Under the pieces are notes generated by a model. That model was given only the letters and a program-made list of their open reading frames with translations, did not search any database and was not told where the DNA came from. From Candidatus Omnitrophota bacterium (lineage in GTDB: Bacteria > Omnitrophota > Gorgyraeia > Gygaellales > Profunditerraquicolaceae), in the NCBI GenBank assembly GCA_026387455.1, contig JAPLLR010000048.1, forward strand, positions 1 through 34,523: a DNA stretch of 34,523 nucleotides. Direction: 5' to 3'. The position numbers were made by a program, and so were the translations under genes. Shown one piece after another: positions 1 through 8,174 of the stretch. The number at the start of each line of letters is the position of its first letter. The stretch's first letter is position 1.

Positions 1-785
1 GTATATTGATGGATCTTAGTCATTGCCGCGATGATCTCTTTGGGGCCACAGGCATACCCCACGCGCCATCCGGTCATAGCATAGCTCTTGGAAAAACCGT
101 CCAGATAAAGAGTGTTATTTTTTGCCCCCGACAATGCCGCAAAATGGGTATGGTTAAAATCGTAAGTAAGGTCTCCGTAGACTTCATCCGAAATGCAAAT
201 AATTTTATGCTTCAGAAGAATCCTGTTGATCTCTTCCAACTCTTTCTTTTTATAAGAAACCCCCAAAGGATTGGAAGGATAATTGAGCAACAACGCCTTG
301 GTCTTCTTATCAATGTACTTCTCCAGCAATTTGGGGGTGAGCTTAAAGCCGGTCTTTTTCATATCTATGAATACAGGCATTCCTCCTGCCAGCTCTGTCA
401 TCGGGCCGTAAGAAACATAGCAAGGTGTGGGAATCAAAATCTTATCTCCGGGATTAATCAGTGAACGCATCGCCAGATCCACTCCCTCACTCACGCCTAC
501 GGTAATGAGTATCTCTTCATCAGGATCATACCCTAAGCCGCATTTATCTTTTAAATAACGAGCAATAGAAAGGCGCAGCTTATAAAGGCCCTTATTTGAG
601 GTATATGAGGTAAAGCCCTGCTCCAGAGATGTTATCCCTGCCTCGCGGACTTGCCAGGGAGTGACAAAATCCGGCTCTCCCACTCCGAGGGAAATAACCT
701 CCTTCATGCCGAGCACCAGGTCAAAAAATGCCCGGATACCGCTGGGCTGCATCTCTTGTACTTTCTTTGAAATTAAATTCTGCAT
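1..785 (-). CDS. Class I/II PLP-dependent aminotransferase (3' end cut by window edge)
   Basis: The first 261 residues of a fold-type I aminotransferase are visible; the remaining roughly 120-130 residues lie beyond base 1. Family signatures seen: SLGVGEPDF (about residues 32-40), NYPSNPLG with the PLP-contacting Asn172, SDEVYGDL with Asp200 and Tyr203, and the Schiff-base lysine K233 in GFSKSYAMTGWRVGY. This places it with the aspartate/aromatic/LL-diaminopimelate aminotransferase group (AspC subgroup I-gamma or similar). The amino donor cannot be read from sequence. The ATG lies one base after the TAA of the upstream Lrp/AsnC-type gene and has no clear Shine-Dalgarno of its own, so translation is probably coupled to that gene. 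The pairing suggests the regulator senses an amino acid that this enzyme makes or consumes, which is an inference. Confidence 0.9.
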   Translation of the reverse strand, partial: MQNLISKKVQEMQPSGIRAFFDLVLGMKEVISLGVGEPDFVTPWQVREAGITSLEQGFTSYTSNKGLYKLRLSIARYLKDKCGLGYDPDEEILITVGVSEGVDLAMRSLINPGDKILIPTPCYVSYGPMTELAGGMPVFIDMKKTGFKLTPKLLEKYIDKKTKALLLNYPSNPLGVSYKKKELEEINRILLKHKIICISDEVYGDLTYDFNHTHFAALSGAKNNTLYLDGFSKSYAMTGWRVGYACGPKEIIAAMTKIHQY

Positions 786-786
786 T

Positions 787-1272
787 TTAATACGAAATCG
801 CTATCCTTTTGTTTGCTTCTTTGTGTTTCAAGATCACACCGTCTTCTTTGTATTTCTTCAGCATAAAGTGCGTCGCCGTGCCACGCACGTTCTCTAAACA
901 TGACAATTTCTCCGCCACAAAATTAGCCACCATTTGAATATTCTTACCCTCTACCACCAGCAAAAGATCATAGGTCCCGGAAAGCAGATAGCAACTGGCG
1001 ACTTCCGGAAAGGAATAAATACGCTCAGCTATCCTATCAAAACCAACATCTTTCTGAGGAGTAATCTTCACCTCGATGATCGCGCGAACACTGAATTCTT
1101 CGCTCTTAAGCAACCCCTTGTTGATTACCGCTTTATATTTTAAGATGACCCCATCTTTTTCTAATCTTTTTATCGCAATCCTTACATCCTGCGGCTTCTT
1201 CTTCAGCATCTTAGCGATATCTTCAGGAGAGGTGCGCGCGTCTTTTTCCAGTATCTCTAATATTTCTTCCAT
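787..1272 (-). CDS. Lrp/AsnC family transcriptional regulator
   Basis: A 161-residue protein with an N-terminal winged helix-turn-helix (about residues 1-55: EILEKDARTSPEDIAKML, then RLEKDGVI) followed by an AsnC/RAM ligand-binding ferredoxin-like domain (about residues 60-150, including VASCYLLSGTYDLLLVVEG). Lrp-type proteins form dimers to octamers and bind amino acids. An upstream extension of the frame begins at 1311, but the ATG at 1272 is chosen because AAGGAGG lies about five bases before it and the extension has no family similarity. It is read after nadE and is coupled to the downstream aminotransferase. The tail beyond residue 145 (KEDGVILKHKEANKRIAISY) is basic and not part of the core fold. 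Confidence 0.9.
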   Translation of the reverse strand: MEEILEILEKDARTSPEDIAKMLKKKPQDVRIAIKRLEKDGVILKYKAVINKGLLKSEEFSVRAIIEVKITPQKDVGFDRIAERIYSFPEVASCYLLSGTYDLLLVVEGKNIQMVANFVAEKLSCLENVRGTATHFMLKKYKEDGVILKHKEANKRIAISY

Positions 1273-1299
1273 TTTTCCTCCTTGTGCAGAAAGCGCACA

Positions 1300-1321
1300 C
1301 CGGCCACTCAAATAAGGCCGG
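1300..1321 (-). terminator. GC-rich hairpin between nadE and the Lrp-type gene
   Basis: CCGGCC at 1300-1305 and GGCCGG at 1316-1321 form a perfect 6-bp GC stem with a 10-base loop, between the nadE stop and the Lrp-type start. No T-run follows on the minus strand, so it is not a textbook intrinsic terminator. It could be a weak terminator, attenuator or RNA-stability element. Confidence 0.3.
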
Positions 1322-1329
1322 GTGGCTTC

Positions 1330-2046
1330 TTATAGGTGGCAGATTTTCGGCCCTTGCCTCTTATGCTCAGACCGTTGCATCATCATTTTTACTTTATTGA
1401 CCGTCTTTTGCGGCAATACCTGCTTTTTCTTATCGGCAAAGCGCTGCAAAATATCGTCCAAATTGTTATAAGTAATACCCATTTCTCCTTCATCAGTCTG
1501 TCCCGGCCAAAGCCCGGCAGTCGGCGGCTTAAGAATGATATGCTGCGGAATATTCAACTCTTTAGCCAATTTACGCACGTCGCGCTTTAAGAGGCTGGCA
1601 ATAGGCAATATATCCACGCCTCCGTCGCCATACTTAGTAAAATAACCGGCCATTAGCTCAGATTTATTTCCTGTTCCACTAACCATATAATTAAATTTAT
1701 TGGCGAAATAATACAGAGCCAGCATCCGTAGGCGCGGCCGCAAATTTGCCTTAGGCAGAGTCCCGGCAGAAGGTAGAATCTTTAACAAAGTGTCATATGC
1801 GCGGGTCAAATCTACAAGCTTAGTCTTTATTCCTAACTGGCGTACGATGATCCTGGCATCAACTAAGTCCTGCGGCTGGCTGTGGCAGGGCATAAAAAGT
1901 CCCAACACCTTATCTTTACCAACCGCTTCCTTAGCTAAAGCCGCTACCACGCAAGAGTCAATACCCCCGGAAAGGCCCAAAACAACGCCTTTTGATCCGG
2001 AATCCTTGACCTGCTGCCTGATCCAGCTTACAATTTTACTCTTCAT
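1330..2046 (-). CDS. nadE: NH3-dependent NAD(+) synthetase
   Basis: This enzyme converts nicotinic acid adenine dinucleotide, ATP and ammonia to NAD+, the last step of NAD synthesis in the cytoplasm. The 238-residue length fits the short ammonia-dependent form: there is no N-terminal nitrilase/glutaminase domain as in the roughly 550-residue form. Visible motifs are the PP-loop LGLSGGIDS (about residues 23-31), GTGNKSELMAGYFTKYGDGG in the middle (NaAD and metal contacts), and PPTAGLWPGQTDEGEMG, the usual NadE loop. A promoter-like pair lies just upstream (2067-2095), so it probably starts its own transcript after greA. No strong Shine-Dalgarno precedes the ATG at 2046. Confidence 0.95.
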   Translation of the reverse strand: MKSKIVSWIRQQVKDSGSKGVVLGLSGGIDSCVVAALAKEAVGKDKVLGLFMPCHSQPQDLVDARIIVRQLGIKTKLVDLTRAYDTLLKILPSAGTLPKANLRPRLRMLALYYFANKFNYMVSGTGNKSELMAGYFTKYGDGGVDILPIASLLKRDVRKLAKELNIPQHIILKPPTAGLWPGQTDEGEMGITYNNLDDILQRFADKKKQVLPQKTVNKVKMMMQRSEHKRQGPKICHL

Positions 2047-2066
2047 AGATTCAACTTTATTAGTGA

Positions 2067-2095
2067 ATTATATACCATCAACACCATACAATCAA
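2067..2095 (-). promoter_or_regulatory. Sigma70-type promoter for nadE
   Basis: On the minus strand TTGATT (2090-2095) and TATAAT (2067-2072) are separated by exactly 17 bp, and the -10 lies about 20 bases before the nadE ATG. The -10 is a full consensus match and the -35 matches 4 of 6. Confidence 0.6.
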
Positions 2096-2141
2096 GGACA
2101 TAATCCAAGCTGAATCAATCTGATCAAAAAGTTATTAAAAC

Positions 2142-2615
2142 CTAGCCCCTAGCTATAGAAAGGATCTTATATCTAAGTATTCCGGCGGGGATCTTAATCT
2201 CAACTACATCGCCGACTTTGTGATTCAAAAGACCGCTGCCAACGGGAGAGGCAATTGAGATCTTATTTTGAACGTAATCCGCTTCTTCGCCTGAGACCAG
2301 CATATACTCAAGCTCCTCATCGGTATCCATATCTTTAAGCTTCACGATAGCTCCGATCAGGACCTCATCACTTGAAATATCATGATCGTCTAGAATGTGA
2401 GCCCCCGCCAACTTATTCTCTAGTTCCGCAATACGCTTCTCATTCATACCCTGCGCATCTTTTGCCGCGTCATACTCGGCGTTTTCCGAAATATCTCCCT
2501 GAGCACGGGCAGCTCCGATCGCCTTAGACAGCTCGCGGCGCTTGACGGTTTTTAGATGCTCTAGATCTTCCATTAACTTCTGATAGCCCTTCTTTGTCAG
2601 ATATATTTCGCCCAT
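2142..2615 (-). CDS. greA: Transcription elongation factor GreA
   Basis: GreA enters the RNA polymerase secondary channel and stimulates cleavage of backtracked transcripts. At 157 residues it has the usual length. The N-terminal antiparallel coiled coil covers about residues 1-75, with the family motif GDISENAEYDAAK at about 41-53 carrying the acidic tip residues. The C-terminal FKBP-like domain ends with VGSGLLNHKVGDVVEIKIPAG and the typical ILSI strand. It follows the DUF47 gene by 12 bases, so it is probably the last gene of the apgM-mnmG-pit run. Confidence 0.96.
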   Translation of the reverse strand: MGEIYLTKKGYQKLMEDLEHLKTVKRRELSKAIGAARAQGDISENAEYDAAKDAQGMNEKRIAELENKLAGAHILDDHDISSDEVLIGAIVKLKDMDTDEELEYMLVSGEEADYVQNKISIASPVGSGLLNHKVGDVVEIKIPAGILRYKILSIARG

Positions 2616-2627
2616 ATCTATTTTCCT

Positions 2628-3296
2628 TTATTTGGACTTGATTGCCGCTACCTTAATAAAATCAGCCGCGTCTTCCAGCTTATCAGTTACCCCTTCCAAA
2701 TAACCCGCCAGCTCATAACTCAACAAGAGACTTGTCGGCTCAAGCTTTACGTGAATAATTGACTCAATAAGTTGCTGCTTTTGCTCATCCGCTTCATGCT
2801 CAAGGCGGTCGATCTCTTCACAGTCAAGAAGTACTTTCTGCAAATCATTCTTACCCAAGCCACCGATAGCTTCTTTTAACTTGGTCACAGACTTAAGGAT
2901 GACTTCCGTGGCAGTAGAAATATTCTTAAGAATATTATCCGGCAACCTTTCTTCAATGAACCCGAGGATTTGCGCCGCGCCTTTTGTCCAATCCGCGATC
3001 TTATCAAGCGTCCTGACAAAATGCATTAGATCCTCTCTATCAGGCGGTACCAATAGGCTTTCGGAAAGCTCCTTTACCATTTTCGAGCGTATCAGATCAG
3101 CCTCGTGCTCCCCATCCTTCACCTTATCAATAGCGATAGCCTTAGCGCTCAAATCACCTTTTACAAAAGCGCGCACTGCCTCGACAAAACACTCCACGGT
3201 CCTATAAGTCACATCTACATGCTTTTGGGCATCCTGAATAATATGCTGCTCTTCTGCCATACCCAACCAACCTAAAATATTCCTCATTTCTCTCAT
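2628..3296 (-). CDS. DUF47/PhoU-like Pit accessory protein
   Basis: A 222-residue all-helical protein of the DUF47 (TIGR00153, PhoU-related) family. These proteins are usually encoded next to Pit phosphate transporters and are thought to modulate them. Visible features are repeated amphipathic helices with acidic metal-binding-like patterns: DKVKDGEHEADLIRSKMVKEL (about residues 57-77), RTLDKIADWTKGAAQI, DCEEIDRLEHEADEQKQQLI and GVTDKLEDAADF. The two E-H-E-A-D motifs are the characteristic PhoU-type repeats. The start lies one base after the pit stop codon, which indicates tight operon coupling. Met4 is an alternative start. The partner role is inferred from family and gene order. Confidence 0.9.
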   Translation of the reverse strand: MREMRNILGWLGMAEEQHIIQDAQKHVDVTYRTVECFVEAVRAFVKGDLSAKAIAIDKVKDGEHEADLIRSKMVKELSESLLVPPDREDLMHFVRTLDKIADWTKGAAQILGFIEERLPDNILKNISTATEVILKSVTKLKEAIGGLGKNDLQKVLLDCEEIDRLEHEADEQKQQLIESIIHVKLEPTSLLLSYELAGYLEGVTDKLEDAADFIKVAAIKSK

Positions 3297-3297
3297 C

Positions 3298-4281
3298 TTA
3301 GCCTCCCGTTTTTACAAATAATAGGATCCCTTTTAAAACCAGAAAACTGATCACCCCGGAAATAAATGGCGTAGCCAGCCAGCAGATAATAATCTCCTTC
3401 ATAATATGCAGGTTAACCACGCGTACCCCCCTGACTAACCCCACTCCAAAAATAGCCCCTACAATAGAATGGCTCGTAGACACCGGTATGCCAAATAGCG
3501 TATAGACATGGACATTGATCGCGCTGGCAAGCTGCGCGGAAAATGCCATTATCGGCAATAGGTTCGTAATCTCCGAACCTATTGTTTCAATCACTTTGTA
3601 ACCCCAGGTCATAACACCTAATACTATAGCCAAACCTCCTATGATTAAGCTGGTATTTACCGAAATTATCCTTGCCCCCGCGATAACCCCCACGGAATTA
3701 GCCACATCATTCGCCCCCCAGGAATAGGCCATGTAACAACCGCTGGTAATTATTAAAATAGTCATAACCACCCTTAAATGCTTACGCGGTATGATCCGGT
3801 AAAGAATATTCTTAAAAAGACGATAGAATATGTAACCCAAAACTGCAGCACCAACCGGCGTAAAAATCCAGCAGATAAAAATATCCCCAAGGACAAGCCA
3901 TTTTACCGGGGCTCCTATGGCCAAGCCCGCTCCCGCGACAGCCCCCACAATAGAATGACTCGTAGAAATAGGCATCTTCCAGTAAGTTGCTAAAACCACC
4001 CAGGCGCAAGCTGCAAAAGAAGCTACAAGAGCAATATATAAAGATATATCCTTGGCTAAGGTGTCCAGAGGGACAACGCCCTTGCCGATAGTCTTAATCA
4101 CATTAGCCCCCTGAAAATACGCCCCCAGGAAACCGAAAATCACAATCAGGACTATAGCCCGGCGCAGAGTAATAACTTTTGAGCCAACGGCAGTCCCCAG
4201 AGAATTTGCGGCGTCATTGGCTCCGATGGACCAGCCAACAGCAATACCCATTATTAAAGTAATACTGACTAATAAAAACAT
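3298..4281 (-). CDS. pit: Inorganic phosphate transporter, Pit family
   Basis: A 327-residue inner-membrane carrier of the PiT family (cation-coupled phosphate uptake). The family's internal duplication is clear: GANDAANSLGTAVGSKVIT near the N-terminus is echoed by WGANDVANSVGVIAGARII in the second half, and STSHSIVGAVAGAG is echoed by PVSTSHSIVGAIFGVG. About eight to ten hydrophobic segments are visible. The length is that of the compact bacterial/archaeal form. It lies three bases after the QueG-like gene and is followed at once by its DUF47 partner. The transported ion (free phosphate or metal phosphate) and the coupling cation cannot be read from sequence. Confidence 0.94.
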   Translation of the reverse strand: MFLLVSITLIMGIAVGWSIGANDAANSLGTAVGSKVITLRRAIVLIVIFGFLGAYFQGANVIKTIGKGVVPLDTLAKDISLYIALVASFAACAWVVLATYWKMPISTSHSIVGAVAGAGLAIGAPVKWLVLGDIFICWIFTPVGAAVLGYIFYRLFKNILYRIIPRKHLRVVMTILIITSGCYMAYSWGANDVANSVGVIAGARIISVNTSLIIGGLAIVLGVMTWGYKVIETIGSEITNLLPIMAFSAQLASAINVHVYTLFGIPVSTSHSIVGAIFGVGLVRGVRVVNLHIMKEIIICWLATPFISGVISFLVLKGILLFVKTGG

Positions 4282-4284
4282 GAA

Positions 4285-4953
4285 TTACTTTCCTTTACAG
4301 ACATTCACACAGACTCCGCAGATATATTGATCGACGAGTTTTTGTTTCTGGAATTCCTTTAGCTTTTCCAAACACTTGATGCGGTCAAAACTTGCAGAGT
4401 CATCCTTAATCGCCTTAGCCGGGCAGGCTGAAACGCAAAGCCTGCAGGTATTACAACTATTTCTTACCGGCTTATCCAGCTTTAACGGCATATCCGTAAG
4501 TATAGTAGCCAAACGGAACTGGCTGCCCAGTTTCTTACTCACCAAAAGATTGTTCCTGCCTATCCAGCCAAGACCGGACAAAACTCCCAAATGCCGGTGG
4601 GATAGGTGTGCTGTCTGATTCTCCCAGTCCACAATAATAGAAGCCGGAATTTGCAAAGCTCGGAAACCTTTACTCTGAATATAATTACTCACCTTGAGCG
4701 CGGACTGATCCAAAAAAGCATTCACTGTACGATAATGATGAAAATAAAGCCTAGTAGGAGCGCTAGTGATTTCTTCCAGGATACTTGAGGAAAGCCTGAC
4801 ACCTAAACATACTGCCATATCTAGCTTTTCTAAGACATCCTTAGAAACCTTGATGTGCTCTTTTATGCCGGATATATCCCCAACCCCAAAAAGCTCTATG
4901 CCTAAACCCTGGCAGTATTTTTTAAGCGAATTATACGCGATGACCTTACTCAT
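4285..4953 (-). CDS. QueG-like 4Fe-4S double-cluster protein (short epoxyqueuosine reductase homologue)
   Basis: A 222-residue protein resembling the core of epoxyqueuosine reductase (COG1600), the cobalamin and Fe-S enzyme for the last step of queuosine synthesis at tRNA position 34. The segment GLGWIGRNNLLVSKKLGSQF (about residues 127-146) is characteristic. Two 4Fe-4S sites are visible: C167-x2-C170-x2-C173-x3-C177-P, and C194 with C212-x2-C215-x3-C219. It lacks the C-terminal HEAT-like tRNA-binding region that makes classical QueG about 350-380 residues long, so it may be a minimal QueG or a different reductase. Its start overlaps the mnmG stop by 4 bp. MnmG also modifies wobble uridine 34, so a tRNA role is plausible but inferred. 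Confidence 0.75.
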   Translation of the reverse strand: MSKVIAYNSLKKYCQGLGIELFGVGDISGIKEHIKVSKDVLEKLDMAVCLGVRLSSSILEEITSAPTRLYFHHYRTVNAFLDQSALKVSNYIQSKGFRALQIPASIIVDWENQTAHLSHRHLGVLSGLGWIGRNNLLVSKKLGSQFRLATILTDMPLKLDKPVRNSCNTCRLCVSACPAKAIKDDSASFDRIKCLEKLKEFQKQKLVDQYICGVCVNVCKGK

Positions 4954-6809
4954 TTTCCTGACTTTCTTAAAATAACCATCAACATCGAGATTGCCGCGGG
5001 AGTGACTCCTGAAATGCGCGAGGCCTGCCCTAAATTCATCGGCTTAAACTTCTCCAGCTTCTCCCTTATCTCGCGGGAAAGGCTTAATAGATTTTTATAA
5101 TCCAAATCCTCAGGTAACCGGATCTTCTCCAGATTCTTAAACCTCTCTACATCCTTAAGCTGCCTCTGAATGAACCCTGAATATTTTACCTCTATTTCAA
5201 TCTGGCGCAAAGAAGATTCTGGGATATCTAAACAGCCGTAATCAATACCCTGCAAGTCGGCATAACAAACCTGCGGCCTCTTCAACAGCTCAACAAGCGT
5301 CGTATCTTTCTTAAGCCGAGCAGTGCCCAGCGACTCCAGCCATTCATTGATCAGCTTATCCGGCTTTATGCGCGTTATACCCAAATAACGCCTACCTTCT
5401 TCTATCGCTTTCTCTTTCTCCATAACTCGCTTATATTTTTCTTCGCCCAAAAGCCCGACATTATACCCTATTTTACATAAGCGCAAATCCGCATTGTCCT
5501 CCCGTAAAATCAGGCGGTATTCCACGCGCGAAGTGAACATCCGGTACGGCTCATTGGTCCCTTTTGTGGTCAGGTCGTCAATGAGGACGCCGATATAGCT
5601 GCTGGAACGATCCAGAATCAACGGCTCTTTACCTTTTAGGCGCAAACCCGCATTGATTCCCGCGACCAAGCCCTGCGCTGCCGCCTCTTCATAACCGGTT
5701 GTGCCATTGATCTGTCCGGCCAAATATAGATTCTTAATCAATTTAGTCTCTAAGGTTAGATTTAGCTGCGTAGGTTCAACCACTGAATGTTCGATCCCGT
5801 AGCCAAAACGGATAACTTTGGCATTCTCTAACCCTTCGATGGAATGGATCAAATCCAGCTGCACATCTTCAGGCAGGCTGGTAGATATTCCGTTAGGATA
5901 TATTTCGTTTGAATCCAGACCCTGCGGCTCAAGGAATATCTGGTGCCTCTCCTTGTCGGCGAATTTTACGATTTTATCTTCAATAGACGGGCAATAGCGC
6001 ACACCCGTAGACTTAATCAATCCGGCGTAAAGTGGAGAACGGTCAAGGTTATCGCGGATGATCTTATGAGTACACGGATTAGTATAGGTAATATAACAGG
6101 GAACCTGCTCCTGTGCCAGGCGAGGTGTAAAAAACGAGAAAAGCTTTGGCGGTTTATCCCCCTCCTGGATAATAAGCTTTGAGAAATCTATCGAATTCTT
6201 ATCCAAACGAGGGCAAGTACCGGTTTTAAAACGCAAAAGGTTAAAATTTAATTCTTTAAGATTTTGAGCCAGACTTACAGAAGCAGGTTCATTGATGCGG
6301 CCTCCGGGGTGGTGATTTAAACCGACATGAATCAGGCCGTCCAAAAAGGTTCCGGCACAGATAATCACGCAGGAAGCGGTGATTCTCTCGTTATCCTGTG
6401 TCAGGACCCCGCGTGCCCGACCGCCTTCTACTATTAATTCTTTTACCTGCGCCTCTTTTACGCTTAAGCCATTAGTTATTCCGGCAAGCTCCACCATGTA
6501 ACGGTTATACTGATACATATCTATCTGGGCACGCGATGACTGCACTGCCGCGCCCTTGGAAGCATTAAGAATCCGAAACTGTATCCCACAGGCATCTGCC
6601 GCTAAACCCATTTCACCGCCCAAAGCATCGATCTCCTTGACCAGCTGGCCCTTGCCCACGCCTCCGATAGCCGGATTACAGCTCATAGCACCTATGGTGC
6701 TCTTATCAAGTGTCAGCATCAGGGTCTTACAGCCCAAGCGCGCACTTGACAACGCCGCTTCTATGCCGGCGTGGCCTGCACCAACCACTATAATATCGAA
6801 ATCATTCAT
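4950..6809 (-). CDS. mnmG: tRNA uridine-34 carboxymethylaminomethyl modification enzyme MnmG (GidA)
   Basis: With MnmE, this FAD- and folate-dependent enzyme installs the cmnm5 group on wobble uridine 34 of several tRNAs. At 619 residues it has normal length. The FAD-binding dinucleotide motif VVGAGHAGIEAALSSARLG lies at about residues 8-26. The MnmG signatures CNPAIGGVGKGQLVKEIDALGG (about 44-65) and, later, LYLAGQINGTTGYEEAAAQG are present. The C-terminal helical domain ends with ASRISGVTPAAISMLMV, as in the family. The ATG overlaps the apgM stop by 4 bp, and the stop overlaps the QueG-like start by 4 bp. No mnmE is in the window. Confidence 0.97.
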   Translation of the reverse strand: MNDFDIIVVGAGHAGIEAALSSARLGCKTLMLTLDKSTIGAMSCNPAIGGVGKGQLVKEIDALGGEMGLAADACGIQFRILNASKGAAVQSSRAQIDMYQYNRYMVELAGITNGLSVKEAQVKELIVEGGRARGVLTQDNERITASCVIICAGTFLDGLIHVGLNHHPGGRINEPASVSLAQNLKELNFNLLRFKTGTCPRLDKNSIDFSKLIIQEGDKPPKLFSFFTPRLAQEQVPCYITYTNPCTHKIIRDNLDRSPLYAGLIKSTGVRYCPSIEDKIVKFADKERHQIFLEPQGLDSNEIYPNGISTSLPEDVQLDLIHSIEGLENAKVIRFGYGIEHSVVEPTQLNLTLETKLIKNLYLAGQINGTTGYEEAAAQGLVAGINAGLRLKGKEPLILDRSSSYIGVLIDDLTTKGTNEPYRMFTSRVEYRLILREDNADLRLCKIGYNVGLLGEEKYKRVMEKEKAIEEGRRYLGITRIKPDKLINEWLESLGTARLKKDTTLVELLKRPQVCYADLQGIDYGCLDIPESSLRQIEIEVKYSGFIQRQLKDVERFKNLEKIRLPEDLDYKNLLSLSREIREKLEKFKPMNLGQASRISGVTPAAISMLMVILRKSGK

Positions 6810-8086
6810 TTTGCGAAATTTTTCAGGAGGGGCATAATATCTGTTCCGTTGATCTGACCGATGGAACCGAGCTTTGCGGCTTTCTCAGAAAAGCTCATCG
6901 AGCCGTCAGGCAATATACTCCCCCCACAGACCAGTAAAGGAACAGGGTCTGCGGTGTGAGCCCTGGCTTTGCAGCTGGTAGAGTGGTCCGCGGTCACCGC
7001 GATGATCGCGTTTTCCAGATCCAGACCCGCCAGCAAGGGACCAAAGAAATGCTTGTCGATGGCTTCGATCACTTCAATTTTGCGCTTACAATCTCCGTCA
7101 TGCGAGGGGTCATCCGGGCCCTTAATATGGATATACAGTCCGTCAAAACTCTTGATGCACTCAACTGCCAGCTTCCCCCATACCGGATAATCCACATCAA
7201 AGTGGCCGCTCGGCTGCGGCACATCAATGACTTCTATACCGGTCAAAAGAGCGATTCCCTTCTCTACCGGCATCTGCACAAAGGAAGCGAATTTAAGGCC
7301 GAAGTTCTTTTCTACGGAAGGAAATTTCGGTAAAGAATCTCCGGCATCGCGAGTCAAAATAAGATTACCGGGAAGCTTTCCCTCTGAGATCCTTTTTTTA
7401 TTCAGCGCTGAATCATTTAAGACCTTGCTAGACTTAGTGATAAACTCATTTAAAAGATCTGCTGACTCCTGGGCCTCGATAGAATCCTCATGGCCGGGCA
7501 TGGGCATGGAGTCTACGACTTTATTTTCGAAACTAGCTTTGGCTATCCCGAATACGCCCTGCCTGACATAAGCCGGGTCAGTGTTGGTAATCCAGCCGGA
7601 CAACTTCGTTCGCACGCCGCGAATGACCAGTATGCCGCGGTGTCCGATAGTACTCTTAAACTCGAAAGTGGCACTACTTAAAGTCACCTTTTGATTTATC
7701 TCTTTGGCGAGCATTGCCGCCTCATCGGTCGCCAAGCCTCTATCTACCCGCCGATCAAGTATAGTGCGGCCGTCGTCAGCAGCCGTGGCAAAATTAACCC
7801 GCAAAGCCACATCCCCGTCGTTAACGTTTAAACCTTCGGCAAAAGATTCCAGCGGCCCTCGGCCGGTATAATACTTAGCCGCGTCATACCCGAGCAAACT
7901 AATCACTGCGATGTCGGATTCAGGAGCAATACCCTTTGCCACCGGATAAACCACGCCGGTTATACCTCTCTGCGCAAGCCGATCCATATTAGGCGTAACT
8001 GCCGCCTCAAGAGGAGTCTTGCCTTTAAACTCTTTTAAAGGCAGGTCCCCCAAACCATCCAGCACCACATAAAGTATTTTCTTCAT
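6806..8086 (-). CDS. apgM: 2,3-bisphosphoglycerate-independent phosphoglycerate mutase, archaeal type
   Basis: This enzyme interconverts 3- and 2-phosphoglycerate in glycolysis and gluconeogenesis. The 426-residue protein belongs to the alkaline-phosphatase superfamily but to the ApgM branch, which is shorter than the roughly 510-residue bacterial GpmI. Metal- and phosphate-site motifs: VLDGLGD (about residues 8-14), PLEAAVTPNMDRLAQRG (about 25-41), PESDIAVISLLGYD with the likely phospho-accepting Ser, IKGPDDPSHDGD in the middle, and VTADHSTSCKARAHTADPVPLLV near the C-terminus with paired His/Asp metal ligands. It heads the tight gene run leading to mnmG. A perfect hairpin sits between it and nrdJ. 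No good Shine-Dalgarno is visible. Confidence 0.93.
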   Translation of the reverse strand: MKKILYVVLDGLGDLPLKEFKGKTPLEAAVTPNMDRLAQRGITGVVYPVAKGIAPESDIAVISLLGYDAAKYYTGRGPLESFAEGLNVNDGDVALRVNFATAADDGRTILDRRVDRGLATDEAAMLAKEINQKVTLSSATFEFKSTIGHRGILVIRGVRTKLSGWITNTDPAYVRQGVFGIAKASFENKVVDSMPMPGHEDSIEAQESADLLNEFITKSSKVLNDSALNKKRISEGKLPGNLILTRDAGDSLPKFPSVEKNFGLKFASFVQMPVEKGIALLTGIEVIDVPQPSGHFDVDYPVWGKLAVECIKSFDGLYIHIKGPDDPSHDGDCKRKIEVIEAIDKHFFGPLLAGLDLENAIIAVTADHSTSCKARAHTADPVPLLVCGGSILPDGSMSFSEKAAKLGSIGQINGTDIMPLLKNFAK

Positions 8087-8111
8087 AAATTCTTAACAGC
8101 CTATTTAGCGT

Positions 8112-8148
8112 TTAGCCCGTTTGTCAAATTTTCTGACAAACGGGCTAA
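8112..8148 (-). terminator. Perfect 15-bp hairpin between nrdJ and apgM
   Basis: Arms at 8112-8126 (TTAGCCCGTTTGTCA) and 8134-8148 are exact reverse complements around a 7-base loop. The hairpin lies in the 88-bp gap after the nrdJ stop. Neither strand has a T-run after it, so it is not a standard intrinsic terminator. It could still end or stabilise the nrdJ transcript, or act in the apgM leader. Confidence 0.5.
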
Positions 8149-8174
8149 CCGGTTTACCTATATATATCAGGGCT

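Noticed and set aside
1273-1311. N-terminal extension of the Lrp/AsnC-type protein
   Set aside because: AAGGAGG sits inside this stretch, placed correctly for the ATG at 1272, and the extra residues are not part of the family.
3812-4009. 65-codon frame on the minus strand within the phosphate transporter gene
   Set aside because: Out-of-frame shadow on the same strand as the clearly conserved Pit transporter.
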